DNA from: Succinivibrio sp.
Lineage (GTDB): Bacteria > Pseudomonadota > Gammaproteobacteria > Enterobacterales > Succinivibrionaceae
DNA length: 64,000 nucleotides
Direction: 5' to 3'
Assembly: GCA_024693025.1 (NCBI GenBank)
Contig: JAILLS010000083.1
Coordinates: forward strand, 1 to 64,000
Positions 28,275 to 37,567 of this stretch are shown piece after piece. Position numbers and translations under genes: made by a program. Numbering within the stretch: position 1 is the first letter of the stretch; every line of letters starts with the position of its first letter. The notes under the pieces were generated by a model. The model worked only from the letters and a program-made list of their open reading frames with translations, ran no database searches and was not told the origin of the DNA.

Positions 28275-29158
28275 TGGTTAATTTAACTAAGGAACAGAAA
28301 AGCGGCATTGCCAAATTCGTAATCCTCACGGCCGCCCTGATCTTTCTCTATCTGCCGATAGCCACTCTGATCGTCTACTCCTTCAATGAGTCGAAGATGG
28401 TGACCGTCTGGACGGAGTTTTCCTTCAAATGGTATAACGCTCTGTTCCACAATACGGCCATTATCAAGGCAGTTCTGCTCTCCCTGTCCATTGCCGTGTG
28501 TTCAGCGGCTGCCTCCGTGGTTATCGGCACGCTGGCTGCCCTGGTGATGGTGAGAATTCACTATTTTAAGGGTGAATCTGCCTTTGTGCTGTTTATGACC
28601 GCTCCAATGGTGCTGCCTGAGGTGATCACAGGTCTGGCGCTCCTGCTGCTGTTCGTCACCCTGGGAGATTTTATTCCCTGGTTTGCAGACCGCGGCATGT
28701 TCGCCATCTGGGTCGCGCATGTCACCTTCTGCTCCGCCTATGCCACCGTGGTGGTGCGCTCCAGACTCGTCGAGCTGGATATCTCGGTAGAAGAGGCGGC
28801 CAAAGATCTCGGCGCCACCCCGTTCAAGGTTTTCTTTGCCGTGGTGCTGCCTTCGATTATGCCGGCGGAGGTTTCAGCCTTCCTGCTCTCCTTCACCATG
28901 TCCATGGACGATCTCGTGATCACCAGCTTTGTCGCTGGCCCTGAAAGCACCACGCTGCCGATGATCATCTTCTCAAGCGTGCGCCGTGGTCTGAGTCCGG
29001 AAATCAACGCGCTGGCGACCATCATTATCCTGGTTGCCGCCACCTGTACCTTCTTTGCGTGGCTGCAGGTGGTACAGAAGCAGAAACGCCTGGCTCAGGA
29101 CGCTGCTGCCGCAGCTCAGGCAGCCAAGGAAGAGCGTCAGGCGCTGCTGCAGCGTTAA
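28274..29158 (+). CDS. potI: Polyamine ABC transporter permease (PotI/PotC type)
   Basis: Overlaps the potH stop; EEAAKDLGATPFKVFFAVVLPSIMPAEVSAFLLSFTMSMDDLVITSFVAGPESTTLPM. Confidence 0.9.
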   Translation: MVNLTKEQKSGIAKFVILTAALIFLYLPIATLIVYSFNESKMVTVWTEFSFKWYNALFHNTAIIKAVLLSLSIAVCSAAASVVIGTLAALVMVRIHYFKGESAFVLFMTAPMVLPEVITGLALLLLFVTLGDFIPWFADRGMFAIWVAHVTFCSAYATVVVRSRLVELDISVEEAAKDLGATPFKVFFAVVLPSIMPAEVSAFLLSFTMSMDDLVITSFVAGPESTTLPMIIFSSVRRGLSPEINALATIIILVAATCTFFAWLQVVQKQKRLAQDAAAAAQAAKEERQALLQR

Positions 29159-29168
29159 GCCTCATCAC

Positions 29169-29208
29169 CAAAAAATCCCGTTAAGCTTAAGCCTGACGGG
29201 ATTTTTTT
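29169..29208 (+). terminator. Terminator of the pot-type operon
   Basis: AAAAAATCCCGTtaagcttaagcctgACGGGATTTTTTT. Confidence 0.88.
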
Positions 29209-29322
29209 AACTTATTCTCAAGATTCCACAGCTTTGAGCTCAGGCCCGACCTTAGGCATAAGGCAGGACCTTGGGTGAACTGTCTGGGCAGACACAAGGC
29301 GCTAAAGAACCATTAATTTAGT

Positions 29323-30390
29323 CTATTGATTAGGTGTATTTTTTTGAGGAGTCTTATAGATATAATAAGGCAGCTGAATATCATTATCGCGGACCACCGC
29401 TCGATTCTCATCAATAAACCTGTTCAGATCACGCTGTCCCTGAGCGAGACTCACGCAAACCCTGGCAATGGTTTCCGCATCCTGTACGACCGTATTTTCC
29501 ATATAGCCTTCAGCAATCTGAATTTTGGCATCGGACAGACCGTCCACGCCAAAGATGACCGGCCAGCCCTTTTGACGCGGATTCAGATCTCCATAGTCGA
29601 CCAGCACTGAGATGGCCGCCAGCGCCATATCGTCATTCTCTGCAACTATTGCCTCGATATCCGAAAGGATCCCGGTATCAAAGATAGCCGCCAGCTGATC
29701 CATCGTATATTCATAGTTGAAATTACCCTTAACCTCTCTGATCACCTTATAGTTGATATTGCGGTTTTTAAGCATATTGAATAAGCCGGTGGTACGGTTT
29801 CTGGTATCACGATGCCCCTCCACGCCGGTGATCAGCAGCAGATCCAGAACTCCATTGCGGTTCTGATCCCAGTCAGGATAAGAGCGGCGCACATACTGAT
29901 ACACGCTCTCGCCTAACATCAGACCGCCTTCAATACTGTTGCTGCGTACAAACCAGCAGTCAGAATACAGATTGATCTTGTCAGAGGTTGGCTTGCGCAT
30001 GACGAAAATCAGCGGCAGATTCAGGCTGATAAGTTCGCTGGCAAATAAATCATCATGTTCGCGATCGGAGACATGGATGATAATCGGTACATTAGGCCTG
30101 GCATTCTCTTTAATGATTTTAAGCTGTTTTTCAAGAGAGCCCGCGAGCTCGTAATTTTCCACCTGCATCCCTGCTTCTTTGGCCTGCCTGATGATCTGTG
30201 TTCTGACATTGTTGATGATCGTCATGGGGGTCTTGCCGAAATACACCTGCACGGACTTGGTTTTATGATAGACAGGATCGTCATCCTCGCTCAGTGCAGC
30301 CTGCAGCGGCAACAGCCAGAGCGCGGCAGACAGCAGCACCAAGCACTTATGTAACAGCGACATCCCCAATTCAAGGCTCTCCTGTGTCAA
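29323..30390 (-). CDS. MglB-like periplasmic sugar-binding protein
   Basis: Signal-peptide-like N-terminus; YPDWDQNRNGVLDLLLITGVEGHRDTRNRTTGLFNMLKNRNINYKV, EAIVAENDDMALAAISVL, IFGVDGLSDAKIQIAEGYMENTVVQDAE. Confidence 0.85.
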   Translation of the reverse strand: MTQESLELGMSLLHKCLVLLSAALWLLPLQAALSEDDDPVYHKTKSVQVYFGKTPMTIINNVRTQIIRQAKEAGMQVENYELAGSLEKQLKIIKENARPNVPIIIHVSDREHDDLFASELISLNLPLIFVMRKPTSDKINLYSDCWFVRSNSIEGGLMLGESVYQYVRRSYPDWDQNRNGVLDLLLITGVEGHRDTRNRTTGLFNMLKNRNINYKVIREVKGNFNYEYTMDQLAAIFDTGILSDIEAIVAENDDMALAAISVLVDYGDLNPRQKGWPVIFGVDGLSDAKIQIAEGYMENTVVQDAETIARVCVSLAQGQRDLNRFIDENRAVVRDNDIQLPYYIYKTPQKNTPNQ

Positions 30391-30409
30391 CTACCAGTCT
30401 TTGCCAACC

Positions 30410-31612
30410 TTAAGCTTCACTATCCTGCGGCAGCAGCAGATTAAGCAGCACTGCAACCATCGACGCAAGGCCGATGCCGGTAAACATAAAGTCTCCATAT
30501 CCGATGGCCGCACCGCCTATGCCCATGGTCAGGGTGACTGAAACAATGATAAGATTGCGCGTCTTGTGCAGATCCACCTCATGCTGGATCATGCTCTGAA
30601 TACCCACCGCAGCAATACTGCCAAAGAGCAGCAGCATAATGCCGCCTAACACTGCCGACGGGATGCTCTGCAGCACCGCACTGAGCTTACCTAAAACCGA
30701 AAATACCAGCGCTGTTACTGCGGCAATCCGGATCACCTGAGGATTGCTGACCCTCGTGATCTGGATGGCACCGGTCACCTCACTATAGGTAGTAACCGGA
30801 GGCCCGCCCAGCAGAGAGGCCACGAGACAGGCCAGCCCGTCACCGAACATGGTGCGGTGCAGACCAGGGTCGGTCACAAAATCACGCTTGGCCACCGCAC
30901 TGATCACGTACACGTCACCAATATGCTCAATGACCGGAGCAATTGCCACAGGAATCATAAAGACAAACGGTTCCCAGGAAAAATCCGGCAGATGAAAATC
31001 TGAAATTGAATGAGGCAGAGAGAACCAGGCCGCCGCCCTGATCGGTTCAAAATCCACCACTCCCATATAGATAGCCGCCAGGTAACCTGTAGTGATCCCG
31101 CAGATCACCGGTACTAACTGCAGCAGTCCCCTGCAGAAGGTGAGCACAATGATGGCGGTCGCAAGTGCAATCAGAGCCAGAGGCCAGTTCGTTTTGGCCA
31201 TGTCCACCCCAGCCCCGCTCAGTGACAGACCGATCAGGATAATGATCGGTCCTATCACCACCGGCGGGAAGAAGCGGTTAAGAATACGCCGTCCCTGCCA
31301 CAGGATCAGACCTGACATGAGGAAGTAAACCAGAGCAACCCCCGCAATGCCGGCTAAAGTGGCTGACATACCCCACTGCTTGTTGGCAGCAATGATTGGT
31401 GCAATAAAGGCAAAGCTTGAGCCCAAAAAAATTGGTACTTTCCCTCCTGTGACAAAATGGAAGAGTAAAGTACCAAGTCCTGCGGTAAAAAGTGCTGTTG
31501 CCGGATCAAGTCCCACAAGCAGAGGGACTAATACCGTCGAGCCGAAGGCTACAAACAGAAACTGCACACCGATAATGGTTTTTCGCGAAGCGGTAAGTTG
31601 ATTTGGATCCAT
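30410..31612 (-). CDS. uraA: Uracil/xanthine permease family (NCS2, UraA-like)
   Basis: GVQFLFVAFGSTVLVPLLVGLDPATALFTAGLGTLLFHFVTGGKVPIFLGSSFAFIAPI; GGPPVTTYSEVTGAIQITRVSNP. Confidence 0.93.
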   Translation of the reverse strand: MDPNQLTASRKTIIGVQFLFVAFGSTVLVPLLVGLDPATALFTAGLGTLLFHFVTGGKVPIFLGSSFAFIAPIIAANKQWGMSATLAGIAGVALVYFLMSGLILWQGRRILNRFFPPVVIGPIIILIGLSLSGAGVDMAKTNWPLALIALATAIIVLTFCRGLLQLVPVICGITTGYLAAIYMGVVDFEPIRAAAWFSLPHSISDFHLPDFSWEPFVFMIPVAIAPVIEHIGDVYVISAVAKRDFVTDPGLHRTMFGDGLACLVASLLGGPPVTTYSEVTGAIQITRVSNPQVIRIAAVTALVFSVLGKLSAVLQSIPSAVLGGIMLLLFGSIAAVGIQSMIQHEVDLHKTRNLIIVSVTLTMGIGGAAIGYGDFMFTGIGLASMVAVLLNLLLPQDSEA

Positions 31613-31714
31613 AACTAGAAGCTCTCAAAACTGCATACATACAGGATCTATTTTACTCTGATCTGACTAAAACCTCTATCTAATTTAAAGTCAGAAGGTT
31701 CAGACCGCGTCTTT

Positions 31715-32239
31715 TCAGTGCGCCTGAGCTCTGAACAGAGTCCTTAATTCCTCATATAGCTCTCTGTTGCTGATATTGGCGGTGAGCTGACAGTCATACT
31801 CGTCAATACGCAGGACAAGTTGACTCTCATCAGGCATAGCAGCAAAAACATTACCTAAAAGGCTCTTCGGCTCTTCATTATCATTAAAGCCGGTAATCTT
31901 ATTTGCCTTAGCAAATTTTAGGATTTCGTTACAAAAATCGCTTTTAAAATCATCTAAATCAGTGACAGACAACTTTAGAAAACTTAACTGAAGAACTGGA
32001 TATTGATCCTGCTCCCATCTGTCATAAATCCATGTTCCTTTGACATAAGGATCAACTCCTTGGCCACAAAGAGTACCTATAGTCTTCAGAGTAAGCGATT
32101 TTCCAAAGCGACGCGGACGTGAAAAGCAAAGCCTTTTATAATTTTTGGTAAGATTGTAAATATATTATGTCTTATCGACATAACTAAAATTACTCTCTAA
32201 AAAATCTTCAATATTTTCTGACTGGACAATTAGTTTCAT
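31715..32239 (-). pseudogene. Truncated AAA-ATPase-like gene (AAA-ATPase_like/DUF1703-type) with an in-frame stop
   Basis: Manual minus-strand translation from ATG at 32239: MKLIVQSENIEDFLESNFSYVDKT*YIYNLTKNYKRLCFSRPRRFGKSLTLKTIGTLCGQG..., continuing into ORF 31715-31972 (...VLRIDEYDCQLTANISNRELYEELRTLFRAQAH*). Stop TAA at 32165-32167; C-terminal region missing. Confidence 0.85.
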
Positions 32240-32662
32240 AATCACGTCCGACGACCTAATTCTTGAGAAAAATCATAGCATTGCAGCTTATGTCATCAGA
32301 TTGGTTATAGTGATTTTTAGGATTTTATGACCCAGCGCAAAGCCTGAAACATTCAAACCTGAATCTGCCTGTCAGGGCGCTCGTATTAGAGCTGACGGAC
32401 TTTTGGAGTTTGCCTGCTTTTAACGCTGCGGTCAGCTGCATTTCAGACCGGATTTATAGAGATCCCGACACTAGGACCTAAGTTCTGCAAATAAATAGTC
32501 TATGCCACCTATCCTAAGCGAATAAACACACTGTAGAGCAGGCAGAGCTCTTCAATGCAAGAATAGACTTACAGCTTAAGCTCCTGCTGAAGCTTTTGTA
32601 CGGCCAGCAGATCTGCAGGCCTTTGCACACACGCGGAGGCTTGATAGCAGCAGCCAGCAGGA

Positions 32663-32692
32663 CAAAAAAAAGGCTACTTAAATCAGTAGCCA
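32663..32692 (-). terminator. Terminator of the IHF-alpha-like gene
   Basis: Minus-strand GGCTACTgatttAAGTAGCC followed by TTTTTTT. Confidence 0.85.
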
Positions 32693-32716
32693 CAAGACAG
32701 AAATGCAAGCTGTGCT

Positions 32717-33019
32717 TTAACGCTGCTTAGGCGTAGGATTGATTCTAGCGCGCAGCTTTTTGCCGGTTTTAAAGGTGGTAACCCGACGCGCTGAAATCTC
32801 GACATCTACCCCGGTTTTAGGGTTTCGTCCAGGGCGGGAGTTTTTATTTTTCAATTCAAAATTACCAAAACCGGTAATCTTGACTTCTTCTCCTCGCTCT
32901 AACACCTGCACAATCGTCTCAAAGAAACTATCAACAAACTCTTTAGTCAACTCATGAGTCAGCTTGAGATTATTTTTAAGCTCTATACGATGATAAATAT
33001 CTTCACGGGTTAAAGACAT
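32717..33019 (-). CDS. IHF alpha-subunit-like DNA-bending protein (copy 1)
   Basis: MSLTREDIYHRIE...[49 protein letters not shown]. Confidence 0.9.
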   Translation of the reverse strand: MSLTREDIYHRIELKNNLKLTHELTKEFVDSFFETIVQVLERGEEVKITGFGNFELKNKNSRPGRNPKTGVDVEISARRVTTFKTGKKLRARINPTPKQR

Positions 33020-33478
33020 AAACACTATTCCTTAAGATCCTTAATAATATTCTTAACTTTTAATAAAGATGGTTTTAACATCTTTGTTAAGTTACAAAAT
33101 GTGCGTTTTAGAAAAATTCACATGAAAAACTAAGGATGTGATAGTTATTATAATTAAATTTTTTGTATTTTGATCTAATTTTTTTTATATTTTAGTGCTA
33201 GGTTCAAAAAACGAGCCGACTAAATTTGTCGACTAACAATCTGATCTTTAAGACTGTTTTGAACCAATCCCTTGTGCTTAATATCTAAGTTCAGATATAA
33301 AAAGTCACATTTATCAAAATGATATTTAGATAAACACAAAAAAACTTTTTTCATGACTTAAGTAGAATTTTTTTGGTTAAAAAGTTAAAATTTTAGACTG
33401 ATAACAAGCTTTTTGGGCTTGGCTGTTTCAACCTGATAAGGAGATTGTGAGTCTGACTGGACCCACAATGCATATTTA

Positions 33479-34417
33479 ATGAAACTATTTTGTGGTAATG
33501 CCATTCCTGAATTGGCGCAACGCATAGCAGAGCATCTGTATATTCATCTCGGTGACGCTACAGTAGATACCTTCAGTGACGGAGAAATTCATGTGCAGCT
33601 CAATGAGTTTGTCCGCGGCTGCGATACCTTTATCATTCAGTCTACCTGTGCTCCGACCAACGATAATCTGATGGAGCTCATTGTCATGATCGATGCCATG
33701 CGCAGAGCCTCAGCCGGGCGTATTACCGCGGTAGTCCCCTATTTTGGCTACGCAAGACAGGATCGGCGTCTGCGCTCAGCCCGTGTGCCAATCAGTGCCA
33801 AAGTGGTAGCTGATATGCTCTCTACCGTGGGTGTGGACCGCGTGCTGACCGTAGATCTGCATGCCGAACAGATTCAGGGCTTCTTCGATGTGCCGGTGGA
33901 CAACTGCTTCTCAAGCAATATCTTTGTCGAGGATATGCACAAACATGACCTCAACAACCCCTGCATCGTTTCTCCTGATATGGGTGGTGTGGTCAGAGCC
34001 AGAGCCTTTGCCAAGCTTCTTGACAATACCGATATTGCCATCATCGATAAGCGCCGTCCGCGTCCGAATGTCTCAGAGGTCATGCACCTCATCGGTGATG
34101 TCAAGGACAGAGACTGCATTATTGTCGACGATATCATTGATACGGGCGGGACACTCTGCAAGGCAGCAGCAGCGCTGAAGGAGCGCGGAGCCAAGCGCGT
34201 TTATGCCTATGGCACCCATGCGGTGTTATCCGGTTCTGCCTACGAGAATATCGCTAATTCAGAGATCGATGAACTGGTTGTCTCCGATTCAATTCCTGCT
34301 TCAGAAAAATTCCTCAAGCTCGACAAATTCAGAGTGCTCTCCTTAGCTCCGATGCTGGCTGAAGCCATTCGCCGCATCAGCAATGAAGAGTCGATTTCCT
34401 CAATGTTTATCGAGTAG
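33479..34417 (+). CDS. prs: Ribose-phosphate pyrophosphokinase
   Basis: [93 protein letters not shown]. Confidence 0.97.
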   Translation: MKLFCGNAIPELAQRIAEHLYIHLGDATVDTFSDGEIHVQLNEFVRGCDTFIIQSTCAPTNDNLMELIVMIDAMRRASAGRITAVVPYFGYARQDRRLRSARVPISAKVVADMLSTVGVDRVLTVDLHAEQIQGFFDVPVDNCFSSNIFVEDMHKHDLNNPCIVSPDMGGVVRARAFAKLLDNTDIAIIDKRRPRPNVSEVMHLIGDVKDRDCIIVDDIIDTGGTLCKAAAALKERGAKRVYAYGTHAVLSGSAYENIANSEIDELVVSDSIPASEKFLKLDKFRVLSLAPMLAEAIRRISNEESISSMFIE

Positions 34418-34455
34418 AGCTGAACTTTTCAGGGCCCTGCCTGCAGGTGGGAGCA

Positions 34456-35325
34456 TCAGAGATAATACAGCACGACCGCTGTAAACATTCCCAGCGTGAT
34501 GAGCATCTTCTTTTTGAAGGTGCTCTCATCTTTTATGTACCGGCGATAAAACACATAAGCTATGATCACGCCGATGACACTGCGCAGAGTCTGAATGATA
34601 TTGCCTTCCACCACGCCATTGACATGAAAGGTCACCACAAAGGCCAGCGTACAGACCAGCCAGGTGATGCCGACCCATTTGGCATGATAGGCACCCATCA
34701 GCGGCACTTTGCACAGCGGCATCAGCGGCAGAGCAATCAGACCGCAGACCACATATTCACAGACTGAGCAGATAGCCACCACGGTCAGAGTCTCACCTGG
34801 CACCGCATAGGTCAGCGCGGTCATGGACAAATCAGAGATACTGAAGCAGACACAGACTAATGCCAGCACCAGCAGAATAGTCGGCTTGACGCGTCCTGAG
34901 AGCGAAGAGAAATAAAATCCCAGCGCAATAATCGCGAAAATAGCCGTATACTGCAGAGGCGTAAACTCCTTATCGAAAAACAGAAAGGCAATCAGCGCCA
35001 GGATCGGAGTTTTAATGGTCATCAGCGGTGAGACAATGGAGGCATCCTGCCGGTCAAACACCAAAATCATGATGTACTGAGCCACCAGATAAGAGCTGAC
35101 ATTGCACAACAAAAGAAGCGCTGTGTGCAGATTGAGATACTGCCAGGGCTGATAGTACAGAAAAGGTCCGATGCACAGCACGAACATGCAGATATGCACT
35201 GCAACAAGCTCTCTAATCCCATGCAGATTGTATTTTTCCTGACAGTCCTTAGAGAAGGTATAGTTCAGGGCCTGGCAGAAAGCCGCAAAAAAGCCGCAGC
35301 ACAGCCCAAAGGTCTCAAGCGACAT
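34456..35325 (-). CDS. EamA/DMT-family transporter
   Basis: Roughly ten hydrophobic segments; ASIVSPLMTIKTPILALIAFLFFDKEFTPLQYTAIFAIIALGFY. Start placed at the internal MSLETFG. Confidence 0.75.
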   Translation of the reverse strand: MSLETFGLCCGFFAAFCQALNYTFSKDCQEKYNLHGIRELVAVHICMFVLCIGPFLYYQPWQYLNLHTALLLLCNVSSYLVAQYIMILVFDRQDASIVSPLMTIKTPILALIAFLFFDKEFTPLQYTAIFAIIALGFYFSSLSGRVKPTILLVLALVCVCFSISDLSMTALTYAVPGETLTVVAICSVCEYVVCGLIALPLMPLCKVPLMGAYHAKWVGITWLVCTLAFVVTFHVNGVVEGNIIQTLRSVIGVIIAYVFYRRYIKDESTFKKKMLITLGMFTAVVLYYL

Positions 35326-35459
35326 AGACACCTCAGAATTCCATCGCTGCCTGATTGTACTCTTTTTCAAAGATTTTGCCTGAAAACTTGTGAGATAAAA
35401 GGTTTTATTCCTGCCTGAAGTCATTTATGATAGAAGAAATTTTTATCTCGGAGACAAGT

Positions 35460-36335
35460 ATGGAAAATCAAGAATTTACCTCCCCTTCAAGCACCCTGTC
35501 CCTGGTCAATGGCAAAGCCATCCCGGTCCTTGGCTTCGGCACCTGGCAGACTCCGGACGGAGACACGGCGATCTCCGCGGTACTGCAGGCCTTTAAATGC
35601 GGCTATCGCCATATCGATACGGCAGCCATCTATGGCAACGAATCCAGCATAGGCGTGGCGCTGCAGCGCGGCATGAACGAGCTTGGTCTCAAACGTGAGG
35701 AGCTGTTCGTCACCAGCAAGCTGTGGAACGCCATGCGCGGCTATGAAAAGACCAAGCAGGCCTTCTTCAAAACCCTGCAGGACTTAAAGCTTGACTATCT
35801 TGATCTCTATCTCATCCACTGGCCGGCTAACAGCAGGCAGTATCCAAATTTTGCCGAGATAAACCTGAGCACCTGGAAAGCCTTTGAAGAGCTCTACAAG
35901 GACGGCTATATCAAGGCCATAGGCGTCTCGAATTTCCTTGAAAAACATCTCTCTGCCCTCGTTGAAAGCGAGATCCCGCCGATGGTCAATCAGATTGAAT
36001 TTCATCCTGGCTTCAGACAGGAGCAGGTGTGCTCATACTGCCGTAAGCATCAGATTCTAATCGAAGCCTGGGGCCCGTTAGGCACGGGCAGAATGCTGGA
36101 CAATCCAAACCTTAAAGCCATTGCGGCCAATTATCAGAAATCTGTGGCACAGCTGTGTATCAGATGGTGTCTGCAGAATGGTACCGTGCCGCTGCCTAAA
36201 TCCGTGAACGCAGAGCGCATCAGGGCCAATACCGAGATCTTTGATTTCACCATCAGTGCTCAGGATATGCAGACCATCAACGAGATGGCCTACTGCGGCG
36301 GCTCAGGTCATGATCCTGATCAGGTAGGCTTCTAG
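35460..36335 (+). CDS. Aldo/keto reductase (AKR5-like)
   Basis: PVLGFGTWQTPDGDTAISAVLQAFKCGYRHIDTAAIYGNE; LIHWPAN; GVSNFLEKHL; PLPKSVNAERI. Confidence 0.94.
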   Translation: MENQEFTSPSSTLSLVNGKAIPVLGFGTWQTPDGDTAISAVLQAFKCGYRHIDTAAIYGNESSIGVALQRGMNELGLKREELFVTSKLWNAMRGYEKTKQAFFKTLQDLKLDYLDLYLIHWPANSRQYPNFAEINLSTWKAFEELYKDGYIKAIGVSNFLEKHLSALVESEIPPMVNQIEFHPGFRQEQVCSYCRKHQILIEAWGPLGTGRMLDNPNLKAIAANYQKSVAQLCIRWCLQNGTVPLPKSVNAERIRANTEIFDFTISAQDMQTINEMAYCGGSGHDPDQVGF

Positions 36336-36342
36336 TTCTGCT

Positions 36343-36396
36343 CAGGCAGGAGCAGCCCAGACTCTGCTCCTGCCTGTGCTGCTAAGTTTTTTTTAT
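36343..36396 (+). terminator. Terminator-like hairpin after the AKR gene
   Basis: CAGGCAGGAGCAG-N8-CTGCTCCTGCCTG, perfect 13-bp stem; T-run 10 nt beyond. Confidence 0.65.
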
Positions 36397-36539
36397 TTGC
36401 GCCGTTAACTCTGCTGCAGGCGCTGTACCTGCAGTTTAATTTTCCAACACTCCTCAAGAGTGCAGATCACAAAATTTTTTCTAAAGTTCTCTCAAGTTTT
36501 TTCCGATAAACAAGTTAAGAGCTAGAGGAGTAACTGTAT

Positions 36540-37415
36540 ATGTTGGAAATTAACAGTGGTTTTAACGTTCAGACCCAGACTGAGGTGCGCAATCAGGAGC
36601 TGCATAATCAGCAGGTTTCAGAAGTCGGCAAGCTTGAAAACGATCCTCTGCGCAAGGATAACGAGACTCAGGTAGCGATCACCGGCACTGAAAAAAGTGA
36701 GACTGACGGTACAGAAAACCTTTATTCCCATCAGCGGCATCAGGCGCTGGCAGCCCTGCATGATCTGGCAGGCAAGCCGCAGGCCTCTGAAGATACCAAG
36801 CCTCAGGATCCGTCAGCTCAGAAGTCAGACAGCAGTGCAGAGGAGCAGAATCTGAGTGCTGCCAAGAAGGCTGAAGAAGAGGACACCACCAAGGATACCG
36901 GTGAGGAGAACGACAAGAAAGAAAACGGCGAGGTCATGACCGATGAGGAGCAGACCAAGGTCGATGAGCTCAAGGACCGCGACAAGGAGGTCAAAACTCA
37001 TGAAGAGGCCCATATGACTGCTGCCGGAGGTCTGGCGACCGGTCCTTACTATGATTACGAAAAAGGGCCTGACGGCAAGAATTATGCGGTAGGAGGTCAT
37101 GTCAACATCGATACCTCCGAAGAGGACAGCCCTGAGAAAACCATCCAGAAAATGGAAAAGGTCATCTCCTCAGCTAATGCTCCTGCTGAGCCCTCTTCAC
37201 AGGATCGCAAGGTAGCGGCACAGGCCCGTCAGACCATCATGGAAGCCAGGCAGAAGATGGCTGAGGAGAAGAACTCAGAGACTGAAGACAAGACCGGTGA
37301 TACAGAGTCTGGAACCGTGCAGGGTGCCGCTTCAGAGGATAAGTCCAAGCAGGACGATGCACCTAAAGTCGATAAACCTGATGCAGGCAGCAATTCTGCA
37401 AGTTTAAGTGAATAA
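36540..37415 (+). CDS. SprA-related family putative metalloprotease (HExxH)
   Basis: MTDEEQTKVDELKDRDKEVKTHEEAHMTAAGGLATGPYYDYEKGPDGKNYAVGGHVNIDTSEEDSPEKTIQKMEKVISSANAPAEPSSQDRKVAAQARQ; HEEAH. Confidence 0.85.
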   Translation: MLEINSGFNVQTQTEVRNQELHNQQVSEVGKLENDPLRKDNETQVAITGTEKSETDGTENLYSHQRHQALAALHDLAGKPQASEDTKPQDPSAQKSDSSAEEQNLSAAKKAEEEDTTKDTGEENDKKENGEVMTDEEQTKVDELKDRDKEVKTHEEAHMTAAGGLATGPYYDYEKGPDGKNYAVGGHVNIDTSEEDSPEKTIQKMEKVISSANAPAEPSSQDRKVAAQARQTIMEARQKMAEEKNSETEDKTGDTESGTVQGAASEDKSKQDDAPKVDKPDAGSNSASLSE

Positions 37416-37429
37416 TTAAAGCGCCTCGT

Positions 37430-37462
37430 AAAGCCTAAAGCCAACGCTTTAGGCTTTTTTTT
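37430..37462 (+). terminator. Terminator of the SprA-like gene
   Basis: AAAGCCTAAAGC-CAAC-GCTTTAGGCTTTTTTTT. Confidence 0.92.
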
Positions 37463-37567
37463 GACAGACAGTCAATTTAGGTGCAGGCAATGGAGTCTGC
37501 ATCCTCTATCTACTGGTTGTGATAGAATAGCGCTGTTTTATCGTTACCTGATCCTAAGGAGCTATTC

